From: Pseudomonas sp. Choline-02u-1
Lineage (GTDB): Bacteria; Pseudomonadota; Gammaproteobacteria; Pseudomonadales; Pseudomonadaceae
DNA: 64,000 nt
Assembly: GCF_002836515.1 (NCBI RefSeq)
Contig: NZ_PJBC01000062.1
Location: 62,001 to 126,000, forward strand
Direction of reading: 5' to 3'
Both the position numbers and the translations under genes were made by a program. Positions 46,612 through 56,770 of this stretch are shown here, one piece after another. Positions within the stretch are counted from its first letter, which is position 1. Every line of letters starts with the position of its first letter. The notes under the pieces were generated by a model that searched no databases, was not told where the DNA came from, and worked only from the letters and a program-made list of their open reading frames with translations.

Positions 46612-47571
46612 TTACGCGGCCTCGACGAGCGGCAATCCGAGCAAACGGGAGACCTGATCAGGCTCGGTTTCGCGCCGCAGAACGGTGAACAGCTCGGCGG
46701 CTTCGCAGTAGTTGCGCGTCAACATGGCCAGCCATTGCTTGAGGCGGCCGGGCGATTGCCGCGCGGTCATCTGCGCTTTGGCCTGCAGCCAGAAATCCTG
46801 GATCAAAGGCATCAGTTCGGCCCAGGTCATCTCGACGACCTCTTCACCAGCGCGAGCGGCGGCGATCTGCCGGGCCAGATCCGGGCGGGAAACCAGACCG
46901 CGGCCGAGCATGATGTTTTCTACGCCGCTGATTTCCCGGCAACGGCGCCAGTCTTCAACGCTCCAGATGTCACCGTTGGCGAACACCGGCACCTTGACCA
47001 CGTCCTGTACGCGCGGGATCCACTCCCAATGGGCCGGCGGCTTGTAGCCGTCAACTTTGGTTCGGGCGTGAACAACAATGTGCTCGGCGCCGCCCTCGGC
47101 CAGCGCCGTGGCGCAGACCAGCGAACCGTCGGGGCTGTCGAAACCCAGGCGCATTTTCGCGGTGACCGGGATATGCGCCGGTACGGCGCGACGGACGTGC
47201 TCGACGATCCGGTTGAGCAGCTCCGGCTCCTTGAGCAGCACGGCACCACCACGGGATTTGTTGACGGTCTTGGCCGGACAGCCGAAGTTGAGGTCAATCA
47301 CTTCAGAACCGAGTTCGCAAGCCAGCGCGGCGTTTTCCGCCAGGCACACCGGATCGGAACCGAGCAACTGCACGCGCAGCGGCACACCAGACGCAGTGCG
47401 GGCGCCATTGAGCAGCTCGGGGCCGAATTTATGAAAGTACGCCGGGGTGAGCAACTGGTCGTTGACCCTAATGAATTCGGTCACGCACCAGTCAATGCCG
47501 CCAACGCGGGTCAGCACGTCGCGCAGGATGTCGTCGACCAACCCCTCCATGGGCGCCAAAGCAATTTGCAT
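46612..47571 (-). CDS. dusC: tRNA-dihydrouridine(16) synthase DusC
   Basis: A 319-residue flavoprotein that reduces uridine 16 in tRNA. The N-terminus [20 protein letters not shown] and the active-site phrase [16 protein letters not shown], which holds the proton-donor cysteine, are typical of Dus proteins. The early phrase [11 protein letters not shown] favours DusC. The frame is open further upstream, but the ATG at 47571 is where the family begins. It is monocistronic. Confidence 0.9.
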   Translation of the reverse strand: MQIALAPMEGLVDDILRDVLTRVGGIDWCVTEFIRVNDQLLTPAYFHKFGPELLNGARTASGVPLRVQLLGSDPVCLAENAALACELGSEVIDLNFGCPAKTVNKSRGGAVLLKEPELLNRIVEHVRRAVPAHIPVTAKMRLGFDSPDGSLVCATALAEGGAEHIVVHARTKVDGYKPPAHWEWIPRVQDVVKVPVFANGDIWSVEDWRRCREISGVENIMLGRGLVSRPDLARQIAAARAGEEVVEMTWAELMPLIQDFWLQAKAQMTARQSPGRLKQWLAMLTRNYCEAAELFTVLRRETEPDQVSRLLGLPLVEAA

Positions 47572-47636
47572 GGGAAAGACTACTTGAGGAAAAAACGTCC
47601 GGCAGTTTACTGGATATCGCAGAAAACCGCAGATCC

Positions 47637-47702
47637 CCTGTAAGAGCTGCCGAAGGCCGCGATCTTTGGTCTTGATCTGCAAAAAGCAAAATCAAAAGAT
47701 CG
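47637..47702. repeat. Decayed GCTGCCGAAGG repeat
   Basis: TGTAAGAGCTGCCGAAGGCCGCGATC, then a spacer, then ATCAAAAGATCGC: a degenerate inverted copy of the family seen at 26744 and 61931, located between dusC and the thioesterase gene. Confidence 0.7.
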
Positions 47703-48152
47703 CTACCGGACCGGGTCAGGCTGGAGCCAGATCGCCGAGCCATAGCCGTCGATAAACTCGGCCGGCATGCGCTTGGGCTTGCCTGTCGACAGTTCGATGC
47801 AGACAAAGGTGGTCTGGGCGCGCAACAGGGTGGCATTGTCACTGGGGCGCTTGAGCTGGAAATGCCGGGTCATTTTCAGGCGCTGATCCCAATCGACGAT
47901 CCAGGTCGCCAACTGCAACTCATCGCCCTCATAAGCCGCAGCCAGATAATCGATTTCATGGCGAACAACGGCCATCGCCCGATCCAGCCGCCGATACTCG
48001 ACCAGGTCCAGCCCCAGGCGTTGCGAGTGGCGCCAGGCGCAGCGCTCGAGCCAAGTCACGTACACCGCGTTATTGGCGTGCCCGAGCCCGTCGATGTCCT
48101 CAGCGCCTACTTGCAGATCAATGGTAAACGGCGTTGCCCGATCCCAGCCCAT
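47703..48152 (-). CDS. Hot-dog fold acyl-CoA thioesterase (4HBT/YbgC type)
   Basis: A 149-residue thioesterase. The phrase DIDGLGHANNAVYVTWLERCAWRHS carries the aspartate/histidine region of YbgC-type enzymes. The C-terminus has a second conserved strand (ATLLRAQTTFVCIE). It hydrolyses acyl-CoA esters in the cytoplasm, with the chain type unknown. The ATG at 48152 is chosen for GGAG 6 bases upstream and for family length, although the frame is open further. It follows the alpha/beta hydrolase gene by 46 bases. Confidence 0.82.
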   Translation of the reverse strand: MGWDRATPFTIDLQVGAEDIDGLGHANNAVYVTWLERCAWRHSQRLGLDLVEYRRLDRAMAVVRHEIDYLAAAYEGDELQLATWIVDWDQRLKMTRHFQLKRPSDNATLLRAQTTFVCIELSTGKPKRMPAEFIDGYGSAIWLQPDPVR

Positions 48153-48198
48153 GCCCCACTCCCGGTCAAAGTTTTCAACCGGGGCAGTGTAACGGAGC

Positions 48199-49032
48199 TC
48201 AGGCCGATTGGCGCGCCTGAAGGCTGCGCCCGGCCAGCAGTGATAACACGCCATCAATCACTCGAGGGTCGGCCAGCACGCGTTGATGACCGCCACTCTC
48301 CAAACGCAGCAGGCGGCTGTCGAACCAGGCTTCGTGAATCAGCTGCGATTCCTTGACCGAGACGAAATTGTCGTCCTCGGCATGCACGATCAAGCCCGGC
48401 ATATCCAGCTGATACTGCGCCACATCGAGGGTCGCGGCGCGCATGCCGACGTCCTGTTCGACCTGACGAATGAACGCGGATCGCGCTCGCGGCGGCATGC
48501 CGACCATGCGCGCGAAACCGCGCAGCACGCCGAGAATGCGCGACGGAGCGGCAATGCTCACCAGGGTTTCGGTGCGCAGGCCCAGTTGCACGGCGAGCAT
48601 CGCACTGGCACCGCCCATGGAATGGCCGATAACCGCTTGCAGCGGCGGCAATTCGGCAGCGGCTTCAAGCATGGCGCGGGCGAACAGCACCACATTGGCT
48701 TCGCGCCCGGGCGAGCGACCATGGGCCGGGCCGTCGAGTGCGACGACGGTATAGCCGGCTTCGACCAGAGCATTGATCAGCGAGGCGAATTGCGTGGGCC
48801 GTCCTTCCCAACCGTGCATCAGCAACACCGTAGGGCCCTGGCCCCAGCGCAGCGCCGACAGGCCGAAGCGCAAAGTGATGCGCTCGGAGCTCGCCAGCAA
48901 TGGCAGCTCCCAGTCCCGCAGCGGCAGCGCGCGAGGCGTCATGAACGCCAGACGCATTTTGCTCGCCACCTGTTTCGGTGCAATCCAGCCCAAGGTGCCG
49001 TTAACGCCACGAACCCACTTCAACGCGTTCAT
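48199..49032 (-). CDS. Alpha/beta hydrolase
   Basis: A 277-residue hydrolase. The nucleophile elbow is VIGHSMGGASAM. The acid is probably in VHAEDDNFVSVKES, and the histidine in LESGGHQRVL near the C-terminus. An oxyanion phrase LLMHGWEGRPTQF is present. It resembles serine esterases and thioesterases of small acyl groups. It begins 30 bases after the TetR-type regulator gene on the same strand, so it may be part of that regulator's unit. The substrate is unknown. Confidence 0.82.
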   Translation of the reverse strand: MNALKWVRGVNGTLGWIAPKQVASKMRLAFMTPRALPLRDWELPLLASSERITLRFGLSALRWGQGPTVLLMHGWEGRPTQFASLINALVEAGYTVVALDGPAHGRSPGREANVVLFARAMLEAAAELPPLQAVIGHSMGGASAMLAVQLGLRTETLVSIAAPSRILGVLRGFARMVGMPPRARSAFIRQVEQDVGMRAATLDVAQYQLDMPGLIVHAEDDNFVSVKESQLIHEAWFDSRLLRLESGGHQRVLADPRVIDGVLSLLAGRSLQARQSA

Positions 49033-49062
49033 CGCTCTCTCCTCAGGCTTGTTGCCTTCAGG

Positions 49063-49602
49063 TCAACGCACAGCCGACTTGGCAGCGCGCAGCAATCGAT
49101 CGGATAACTCTCCCGGACCCAGCGCTCTTGCCAGGGCCAGACCACCCACCATCAGCGCGACATCGGCCAAAGCCTTGTCGGTGTCTTCAGGACTGGCTGC
49201 CAGTTGCGCCACCATCAACTCCAAATGCTCGTTCAGCGCGATGCGGAACGACTCGGGCAGACGGCCAAGTTCGCCAATCGACGCCGGAATCGGGCACGCG
49301 GCTTCGCTGGAATCCCGGTGTTTGCGTGACAGATAGAACGCAGCCACCAAGGCGCGACGTTCTTCGCCAGTCAGATCGGCATCCATGTCGGCAATCAGGT
49401 CGCGACGCCGGCCCAGCAATTGCCTGAACGCTTCAAGCATCATCGCGTCCTTGCTTTCGAAGTGCGCATAGAAGCCGCCGACGGTCAGGCCGGCTGCGCC
49501 CATCACTTCACCCACGCTCGGGTCTGCCGGTCCGCGTTGAATCAGTGCGGCGCTGGCTGCCTTGAGGATACGTTCGCGGGTTTGAGCTTTTTTATCGTTC
49601 AT
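49063..49602 (-). CDS. TetR-family transcriptional regulator
   Basis: A 179-residue TetR-type repressor. The helix-turn-helix occupies about residues 10-50 (TRERILKAASAALIQRG, then GEVMGAAGLTVGGFYAHFESKDAMM). The rest is an all-helical ligand domain (TetR_C type). A perfect 25-base palindrome lies directly upstream, which suggests autorepression. The alpha/beta hydrolase and thioesterase genes downstream are the obvious candidates for co-regulation. The ligand is unknown. Confidence 0.88.
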   Translation of the reverse strand: MNDKKAQTRERILKAASAALIQRGPADPSVGEVMGAAGLTVGGFYAHFESKDAMMLEAFRQLLGRRRDLIADMDADLTGEERRALVAAFYLSRKHRDSSEAACPIPASIGELGRLPESFRIALNEHLELMVAQLAASPEDTDKALADVALMVGGLALARALGPGELSDRLLRAAKSAVR

Positions 49603-49626
49603 CGTCGCCTCCGAATATTACGACTA

Positions 49627-49651
49627 GAATATTATTCGCATAATAATATTC
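49627..49651. promoter_or_regulatory. Perfect palindrome, probable operator of the TetR regulator
   Basis: GAATATTATT and AATAATATTC are perfect 10-base arms around a 5-base centre (CGCAT), 24 bases before the regulator's start codon. The size and symmetry suit a TetR dimer or dimer pair. Confidence 0.7.
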
Positions 49652-49783
49652 CGCAAGTCATGAATATGACCGCTGGTCTGAAGCACAGTGTAAGGAAAAT
49701 GGAGAATTGGCCAAACGCCAGACAAACAAAAGGGCCATTCAATAATTGAATGACCCTTATAAATCCCGCAGAGCGGGTAATCG

Positions 49784-49859
49784 TGGCGTCCCCTAGGGGA
49801 CTCGAACCCCTGTTACCGCCGTGAAAGGGCGGTGTCCTAGGCCACTAGACGAAGGGGAC
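49784..49859 (-). tRNA. tRNA-Glu(TTC), second repeat unit
   Basis: A 76-base cloverleaf with CCA. The anticodon loop CTTTCAC gives TTC. The acceptor stem GTCCCCT/AGGGGAC is perfect. It is identical to the tRNA-Glu at 50068. Confidence 0.96.
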
Positions 49860-49939
49860 ACAAACCCTTCTATACAATTGATCAGTGCTGAGAGCTGATC
49901 GATTCAAGGCCGGTGTGGCCAGACCTTGAACTGTAAAAT

Positions 49940-50015
49940 TGGTGGAGCTAAGCGGGATCGAACCGCTGACCTCCTGCATGCCATGCAGGCGCTCTCCCAG
50001 CTGAGCTATAGCCCC
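49940..50015 (-). tRNA. tRNA-Ala(GGC), second repeat unit
   Basis: A 76-base cloverleaf with CCA. The anticodon loop ATGGCAT gives GGC. It differs from the copy at 50223 by a CG instead of UA pair in the anticodon stem and by T-arm bases. Confidence 0.95.
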
Positions 50016-50067
50016 GGATTTTCGCCTCGCGGCGGAGTGATCTCTTGCAACATCACTTCTGTAAAAC

Positions 50068-50143
50068 TGGCGTCCCCTAGGGGACTCGAACCCCTGTTAC
50101 CGCCGTGAAAGGGCGGTGTCCTAGGCCACTAGACGAAGGGGAC
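50068..50143 (-). tRNA. tRNA-Glu(TTC), first repeat unit
   Basis: A 76-base cloverleaf with CCA and anticodon TTC, identical to the copy at 49784. The order on the minus strand is Ala, Glu, Ala, Glu. Confidence 0.96.
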
Positions 50144-50222
50144 GCAAACCCTTCCATACAACTGATCAACGCTGAGTGTTGATCGCTTCAAGGCCGGTGT
50201 GGCCAGACCTTGAAGTGTAAAT

Positions 50223-50298
<76 letters not shown>

Positions 50299-50438
50299 TC
50301 ATCGCTGAGGACGGGGCGAATCTTAAGGGCGTATCGAAAGCCTGTCAAACTTATTTTTGAAAAATTTCAAAATTTTTTGTCGGGATAACAATCACTTACC
50401 GCCCTCCCCCGTAAACTCGGGAGAAACGCCGAAGGCAG

Positions 50439-50473
50439 GATCAAAAGATCGCAGCCTTCGGCAGCTCCTACAG
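50439..50473. repeat. Single GATCGCAGCCTTCGGCAGCTCC repeat
   Basis: GATCAAAAGATCGCAGCC followed by TTCGGCAGCTCCTACAG is one arm of the family that forms a pair at 61931-62056. It ends 3 bases before the gltX stop. Confidence 0.8.
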
Positions 50474-50476
50474 CGT

Positions 50477-51958
50477 TCAGGCGATGGCGCCGAGCAGCTT
50501 TTCCCACTCTTTGTTTTCTTTCTTCGACACGCCGCCCAGCAGGTCGATTGCCTGGCGCAGGCGATAACGGGTGAGGTCCGGCCCGAGAATTTCCATCGCA
50601 TCAAGCACTGACACCGAACTGGCCTGCCCGGTGATCGCCGCAAACATCAACGGCATCGCGTCGCGCAGTTTCAACTCGAGGGATTCGACCACCGCCTGAA
50701 TCGTCGCGGTGATGCTGTCCTTTTCCCACTGCCGCAGGCTTTCCAGTTTCCACAGGATCAACTGCATCAACTGACGAACCTGATCGCCGGAGAGCTTTTT
50801 CGACTCAAACAGCTTGGCGTCCGGGTTAACGCCGCCAGCGAAAAAGAACCCTGCCAGCGGTGCGACCTGGCTGAATGTTTCGACGCGGCCCTGCACATGC
50901 GGCGCGATCTTCATCATGTATTCAGAGTTGAGCGCCCACTTCTGCACGCGCGCGGCGAACTCTTCCACCGGCAGATCGCGCAGCCACTGGCCATTGAGCC
51001 ACGACAGCTTTTCAATGTCGAAGATCGGCCCGCCGAGGGATACGCGCTTGAGGTCAAAATTGTCGACCATTTCCTGCAGCGAGAACTTCTCGCGCTCATC
51101 CGGCATCGACCAGCCCATGCGCCCGAGGTAGTTGAGCATGGCTTCCGGCATGAAGCCCATGCGCTCGTAGAACGTCACCGAAGTCGGGTTCTTGCGCTTG
51201 GACAGCTTGCTCTTGTCCGGGTTACGCAGCAGCGGCATGTAGCACAGCTCTGGTTGTTCCCAGCCGAAGTACTCGTAAAGCAGAATCAGTTTCGGTGCCG
51301 ATGGCAGCCATTCTTCGCCACGCAGGACGTGGGTGATACCCATCAGGTGATCGTCGACGACGTTGGCGAGGAAGTACGTCGGCAGGCCGTCGGTCTTCAT
51401 CAGCACCTGCATGTCCATGCGATCCCACGGGATCTCGACGTCGCCACGCAACATGTCCGGCACCACGCAAACGCCTTCGCTCGGCACTTTCATGCGGATC
51501 ACGTGCGGTTCGCCAGCGGCCAGGCGCGCGGCGACTTCTTCCTTCGACAGCAACAGTGCGCGGCCGTCATAACGCGGAGTTTCGCCACGGGCCATTTGCT
51601 CGGCGCGCATCTGATCAAGCTCTTCAGCGGTGCAGAAGCACGGGAACGCATGGCCCATGTCGACCAGTTGCTGGCAATACTTCTGATAGATATCGCCACG
51701 CTCGCTCTGCCGGTAAGGGCCATGCGGGCCGCCGACATCCGGGCCTTCGCTCCAGTCGATGCCGAGCCAGCGCAGGGCGTCGAAGATCTGCTGTTCGGAC
51801 TCGCGGGTCGAACGCAACTGATCGGTGTCTTCGATGCGCAGGATGAACTCACCGCCGTGCTGCTTGGCAAAGCAGTAATTGAACAATGCGATGTAAGCGG
51901 TACCTACGTGGGGGTCCCCGGTAGGCGATGGCGCGATGCGAGTGCGGACGGTGGTCAT
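50477..51958 (-). CDS. gltX: Glutamyl-tRNA synthetase
   Basis: A 493-residue class I synthetase. The HIGH-type motif is in [16 protein letters not shown]. The KMSKS-type motif is KLSKRKN. The start [14 protein letters not shown] (51958) fits the family, and the longer frame is rejected. It charges tRNA-Glu, and the two tRNA-Glu genes lie just downstream on the same strand, an arrangement shared by other pseudomonads. Full length. Confidence 0.96.
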   Translation of the reverse strand: MTTVRTRIAPSPTGDPHVGTAYIALFNYCFAKQHGGEFILRIEDTDQLRSTRESEQQIFDALRWLGIDWSEGPDVGGPHGPYRQSERGDIYQKYCQQLVDMGHAFPCFCTAEELDQMRAEQMARGETPRYDGRALLLSKEEVAARLAAGEPHVIRMKVPSEGVCVVPDMLRGDVEIPWDRMDMQVLMKTDGLPTYFLANVVDDHLMGITHVLRGEEWLPSAPKLILLYEYFGWEQPELCYMPLLRNPDKSKLSKRKNPTSVTFYERMGFMPEAMLNYLGRMGWSMPDEREKFSLQEMVDNFDLKRVSLGGPIFDIEKLSWLNGQWLRDLPVEEFAARVQKWALNSEYMMKIAPHVQGRVETFSQVAPLAGFFFAGGVNPDAKLFESKKLSGDQVRQLMQLILWKLESLRQWEKDSITATIQAVVESLELKLRDAMPLMFAAITGQASSVSVLDAMEILGPDLTRYRLRQAIDLLGGVSKKENKEWEKLLGAIA

Positions 51959-52085
51959 GGCATGTCTCGAAAAGAATGAAAAGCAAAACAATCAAGCGGC
52001 GAATGGTAACAGGCGACACCCGCCCCGCTCCAGCGGGCAGGGTATTTAAGCCGGAACCGGGACTCGCTTATACCGAGTCGCCCCC

Positions 52086-52153
52086 ATTCGCGAGCAAGCT
52101 CGCTCCCACAGGGATACACAATGATCGTTCCCACGCGCTGCGTGGGAACGATC
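52086..52153. repeat. REP element followed by a second hairpin repeat
   Basis: ATTCGCGAGCAAGCTCGCTC plus CCACAGG (52086-52113) is a single REP. A different perfect hairpin follows, GATCGTTCCCACGC-GCT-GCGTGGGAACGATC (52123-52153), with a 14-base stem. The same hairpin type recurs at 61994-62014. They lie between uvrB and gltX, where they may end the uvrB transcript. Confidence 0.85.
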
Positions 52154-52155
52154 CC

Positions 52156-54171
<2,016 letters not shown>

Positions 54172-54508
54172 ACACACCTCTGGAATCGCGGCGTTCCGAG
54201 ACAGACGGAGCACCACGAGGACGACCGCAAACGACCGATGTCGCGCAAGAAAAAATCTGGATTGTGCTTAATGTGGTGGCGATTGCCTGGGCTTTCAAGG
54301 CAAACGTCCTACATCCGGTAAAGACTCTGACAAACTCAATCGACTAACGGTCAAGAAATAATCGGAAAAACTTACCGCAAAAGCCGATTCGCCTGTCGCC
54401 ATTGCGCGGTGATGGCCTCTATACTAGCTCCCCGTTTGTGCACCGCTCTAGTGCATTCGGCTGGAGCGCTACACGTCCCTCCACTCTCCATTCAGAGCCG
54501 CCGTAATA
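54172..54508. other. Gene-free divergent region between uvrB and the aminotransferase gene
   Basis: These 337 bases hold no convincing gene. A possible promoter for the rightward gene is TCGCCA (54396-54401), 18 bases, then TATACT (54420-54425). No CTG-N10-CAG LexA box was found for uvrB. Confidence 0.5.
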
Positions 54509-55705
54509 ATGAGCCTGTTCTCCGCTGTCGAAATGGCACCCCGCGATCCAATCCTGGGCCTCAACGAAGCATTCAACGCCGATACCCGGACCACCAAGGT
54601 CAACCTGGGCGTGGGCGTGTATTGCAACGAAGAGGGGCGAATTCCACTGCTGCGCGCGGTGATCGAAGCCGAGACGATTCGGGTCGCTCAACACGCTTCG
54701 CGCGGTTACCTGCCGATCGACGGCATCGCTGCCTACGACCAGGCCGTGCAAAAACTGCTGTTCGGCCACGACTCGCCGCTGATCAGCGCCGGTCGCGTCA
54801 TCACCACTCAAGCCGTCGGCGGGACCGGCGCACTGAAAATCGGTGCCGACTTCCTCAAGCAACTACTGCCGAACGCCGTCGTGGCGATCAGCGACCCGAG
54901 CTGGGAAAACCACCGCGCGCTGTTCGAAACCGCCGGTTTCCCGGTGCAGAACTACCGTTACTACGACGCCGCCACGCACGACGTGAACCGTGCCGGCATG
55001 CTCGACGACCTCAACGCCCTGCCGAACGGCTCGATCGTTGTCCTGCACGCTTGCTGCCACAACCCGACCGGCGTCGACCTGACCCCGGCGGACTGGAACA
55101 AGGTGCTGGAAGTGGTCAAGGCCAAAGGGCACGTGCCGTTCCTCGACATGGCTTACCAGGGTTTCGGCGACGGCATCGATGAAGACGCCGCTGCCGTGCG
55201 TCTGTTCGCCGAGTCCGGCCTGACCTTCTTCGTTTCCAGCTCGTTCTCCAAGTCGTTCTCGCTGTACGGCGAGCGCGTTGGCGCATTGTCGATCATCAGC
55301 GAATCGAAAGAAGAAAGCGCGCGTGTGCTGTCGCAGGTCAAACGCGTCATTCGCACCAACTACTCCAACCCACCGACCCACGGCGCCAGCATCGTTGCTG
55401 CGGTGCTGAACAGCCCGGAACTGCGTGCGCAGTGGGAAGCCGAGTTGGCGGAGATGCGTCTGCGTATTCGCGGCATGCGCGAGCAGATGGTTGCCCTCCT
55501 GGCAGAAAAAGCCCCGGGCCGCGATTTCAGCTTCGTCGGTCGTCAGCGCGGCATGTTCTCCTACTCTGGCCTGACCACCGAACAGGTGCATCGCTTGCGT
55601 AACGAGTTCGGCATCTACGCTTTGGACACCGGCCGCATCTGCGTGGCTGCGCTGAACCAGAGCAACATCAAGGCGGTGACGGACGCGATCGTTCAGGTCA
55701 TCTGA
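54509..55705 (+). CDS. Aromatic/aspartate aminotransferase (TyrB/PhhC type)
   Basis: A 398-residue class I aminotransferase. The N-terminal phrase DPILGLNEAFNADTRTTKVNLGVGVY is typical of aspartate and tyrosine aminotransferases. The PLP lysine lies in SSSFSKSFSLYGERVG, and HACCHNPTGVDL precedes it. It moves amino groups between aromatic amino acids or aspartate and 2-oxoglutarate. It diverges from uvrB, as in other pseudomonads, and ends in a strong terminator. Choosing between aromatic and aspartate preference needs assay. Confidence 0.92.
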   Translation: MSLFSAVEMAPRDPILGLNEAFNADTRTTKVNLGVGVYCNEEGRIPLLRAVIEAETIRVAQHASRGYLPIDGIAAYDQAVQKLLFGHDSPLISAGRVITTQAVGGTGALKIGADFLKQLLPNAVVAISDPSWENHRALFETAGFPVQNYRYYDAATHDVNRAGMLDDLNALPNGSIVVLHACCHNPTGVDLTPADWNKVLEVVKAKGHVPFLDMAYQGFGDGIDEDAAAVRLFAESGLTFFVSSSFSKSFSLYGERVGALSIISESKEESARVLSQVKRVIRTNYSNPPTHGASIVAAVLNSPELRAQWEAELAEMRLRIRGMREQMVALLAEKAPGRDFSFVGRQRGMFSYSGLTTEQVHRLRNEFGIYALDTGRICVAALNQSNIKAVTDAIVQVI

Positions 55706-55721
55706 TTTCGCCGCCTGATGA

Positions 55722-55754
55722 AAAAACGGGAAGCCTTTGGGCTTTCCGTTTTTA
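55722..55754 (+). terminator. Terminator of the aminotransferase gene
   Basis: AAAAACGGGAAGCC/GGCTTTCCGTTTTT, with one G-U pair, forms a 14-base stem around TTTG and ends in a run of five T residues. Confidence 0.9.
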
Positions 55755-55804
55755 TTTGTCCCGGAAAACGCCTTGCAACCTCTAGACTGCACACAATCCA
55801 AAGT

Positions 55805-55894
55805 GTAGGAGCTGACGAGTGCAACGAGGCTGCGATCTTTTGATCTTGTTTCTAAGATCAAGATCAAAAGATCGCAGCGTTCCGCAGCTCCTAC
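55805..55894. repeat. Long palindromic intergenic repeat (GTAGGAGCTG family)
   Basis: Ends GTAGGAGCTG and CAGCTCCTAC are inverted, with GATCTTTTGATCTTG and CAAGATCAAAAGATC inside. It is a close relative of the repeat at 17021-17113, and shares the unusual segment GTGCAACGAGGCTGCG. Confidence 0.85.
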
Positions 55895-55933
55895 CGGTTT
55901 TGTGTACACCCGAAATTTTTGAAGAGAACCCAC

Positions 55934-56134
55934 ATGAAAAACGACAACCTGCGCGCCGACCGTGACGACCTGGATGATTTCATCCCGCGCGCTCCGGCCA
56001 AGCGTGAAAAGAGCCTGGTGTTGCAAGTCGCCACCGGGGTATTCCTCGGTGGTCTGGCCCTGTGGCTGGTGCAACTGGCAGCGACGGCAGCCTATGCCAA
56101 GCTGATGCTCGGCACGATCACCTTCGGCAGTTAA
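55934..56134 (+). CDS. Small single-pass membrane protein, unknown function
   Basis: A 66-residue protein. The N-terminal third is charged (RADRDDLDDF, then RAPAKREK) and one membrane helix lies at about residues 28-55 (LQVATGVFLGGLALWLVQLA). I do not recognise a family. The ATG at 55934 has AGAG upstream. The stop overlaps the stop of a convergent small gene by 4 bases (56131-56134). The location in the inner membrane is inferred from the helix. Confidence 0.65.
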   Translation: MKNDNLRADRDDLDDFIPRAPAKREKSLVLQVATGVFLGGLALWLVQLAATAAYAKLMLGTITFGS

Positions 56135-56361
56135 GCCAGTTCGGCCGAGCGCTGAGTGGCGGCATCGTCGTAAATCACATACAGCGATTCGGCGACCTGG
56201 CTCTTGATCGCTTTGCTGCTTTCCAGACCGAGGACGAATCCTTCAGCCTTGCCGCCCGCCCGGTTCAACGCTTCGGCGGTACTAGCTCCCGCGATTGCAT
56301 CGAAGAGTTTTTCGGCGTGCGGGCCGATCCCTTTGGGCAGGCTGATTTGTGTGGTGCTCAT
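56131..56361 (-). CDS. Small hypothetical protein (76 residues)
   Basis: A 76-residue, mostly helical, alanine-rich protein beginning MSTTQISLPKGIGPHAEKLF. No signal peptide, membrane segment or known domain is recognised. The start at 56361 has AGG 7 bases upstream and overlaps the stop of a 12-codon upstream frame. It is convergent with the small membrane-protein gene. Confidence 0.6.
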   Translation of the reverse strand: MSTTQISLPKGIGPHAEKLFDAIAGASTAEALNRAGGKAEGFVLGLESSKAIKSQVAESLYVIYDDAATQRSAELA

Positions 56362-56396
56362 GCGAGCACCTGGGTGTTGCGAGTGATTTGAGTCAT
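56358..56396 (-). CDS. Possible 12-residue leader peptide
   Basis: A tiny frame MTQITRNTQVLA has AAGG 8 bases before its ATG and ends in ATGA, overlapping the start of the 76-residue gene. This would couple the two translations. Whether it is translated is not known. Confidence 0.35.
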   Translation of the reverse strand: MTQITRNTQVLA

Positions 56397-56580
56397 GGCG
56401 CGTACCTTTGCGGCGAATGGCCGGCAGCGCGTGTGACCACTTCCGGGCTGCCATGGTAGACCTCTGGGGTCATTCTGGTAACCGCCAATCGCTGACAAAA
56501 TGCCGCCCGTCCCGACGATTCGCAAAAGTTGCCAACTGGCGCTTGACTTCTCTTTTTGAATCAGTAACATACGCACCAAT

Positions 56581-56656
<76 letters not shown>

Positions 56657-56662
56657 AATAGC

Positions 56663-56697
56663 AAAGCCCCTGAATCGAAAGGTTCAGGGGCTTTTTT
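56663..56697 (+). terminator. Terminator of tRNA-Asn
   Basis: AAAGCCCCTGAA/TTCAGGGGCTTT forms a 12-base stem followed by more T residues. Confidence 0.9.
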
Positions 56698-56715
56698 GTG
56701 GGCGCTCGAAAAATA

Positions 56716-56755
56716 CAGAAAAGGCCGATCTGCACGGGCAGGTCGGCCTTTTCTG
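56716..56755 (-). terminator. Terminator of the uracil-xanthine permease gene
   Basis: CAGAAAAGGCCGATCTGC and its complement form an 18-base stem with one G-T pair and a small loop. On the minus strand the right arm includes TTTTCT. It lies 16 bases after the permease stop. Confidence 0.8.
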
Positions 56756-56770
56756 ATTCAGACGCAGCGG

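Noticed and set aside
54172-54508. LexA box for uvrB
   Set aside because: No CTG-N10-CAG arrangement was found in the whole intergenic stretch.
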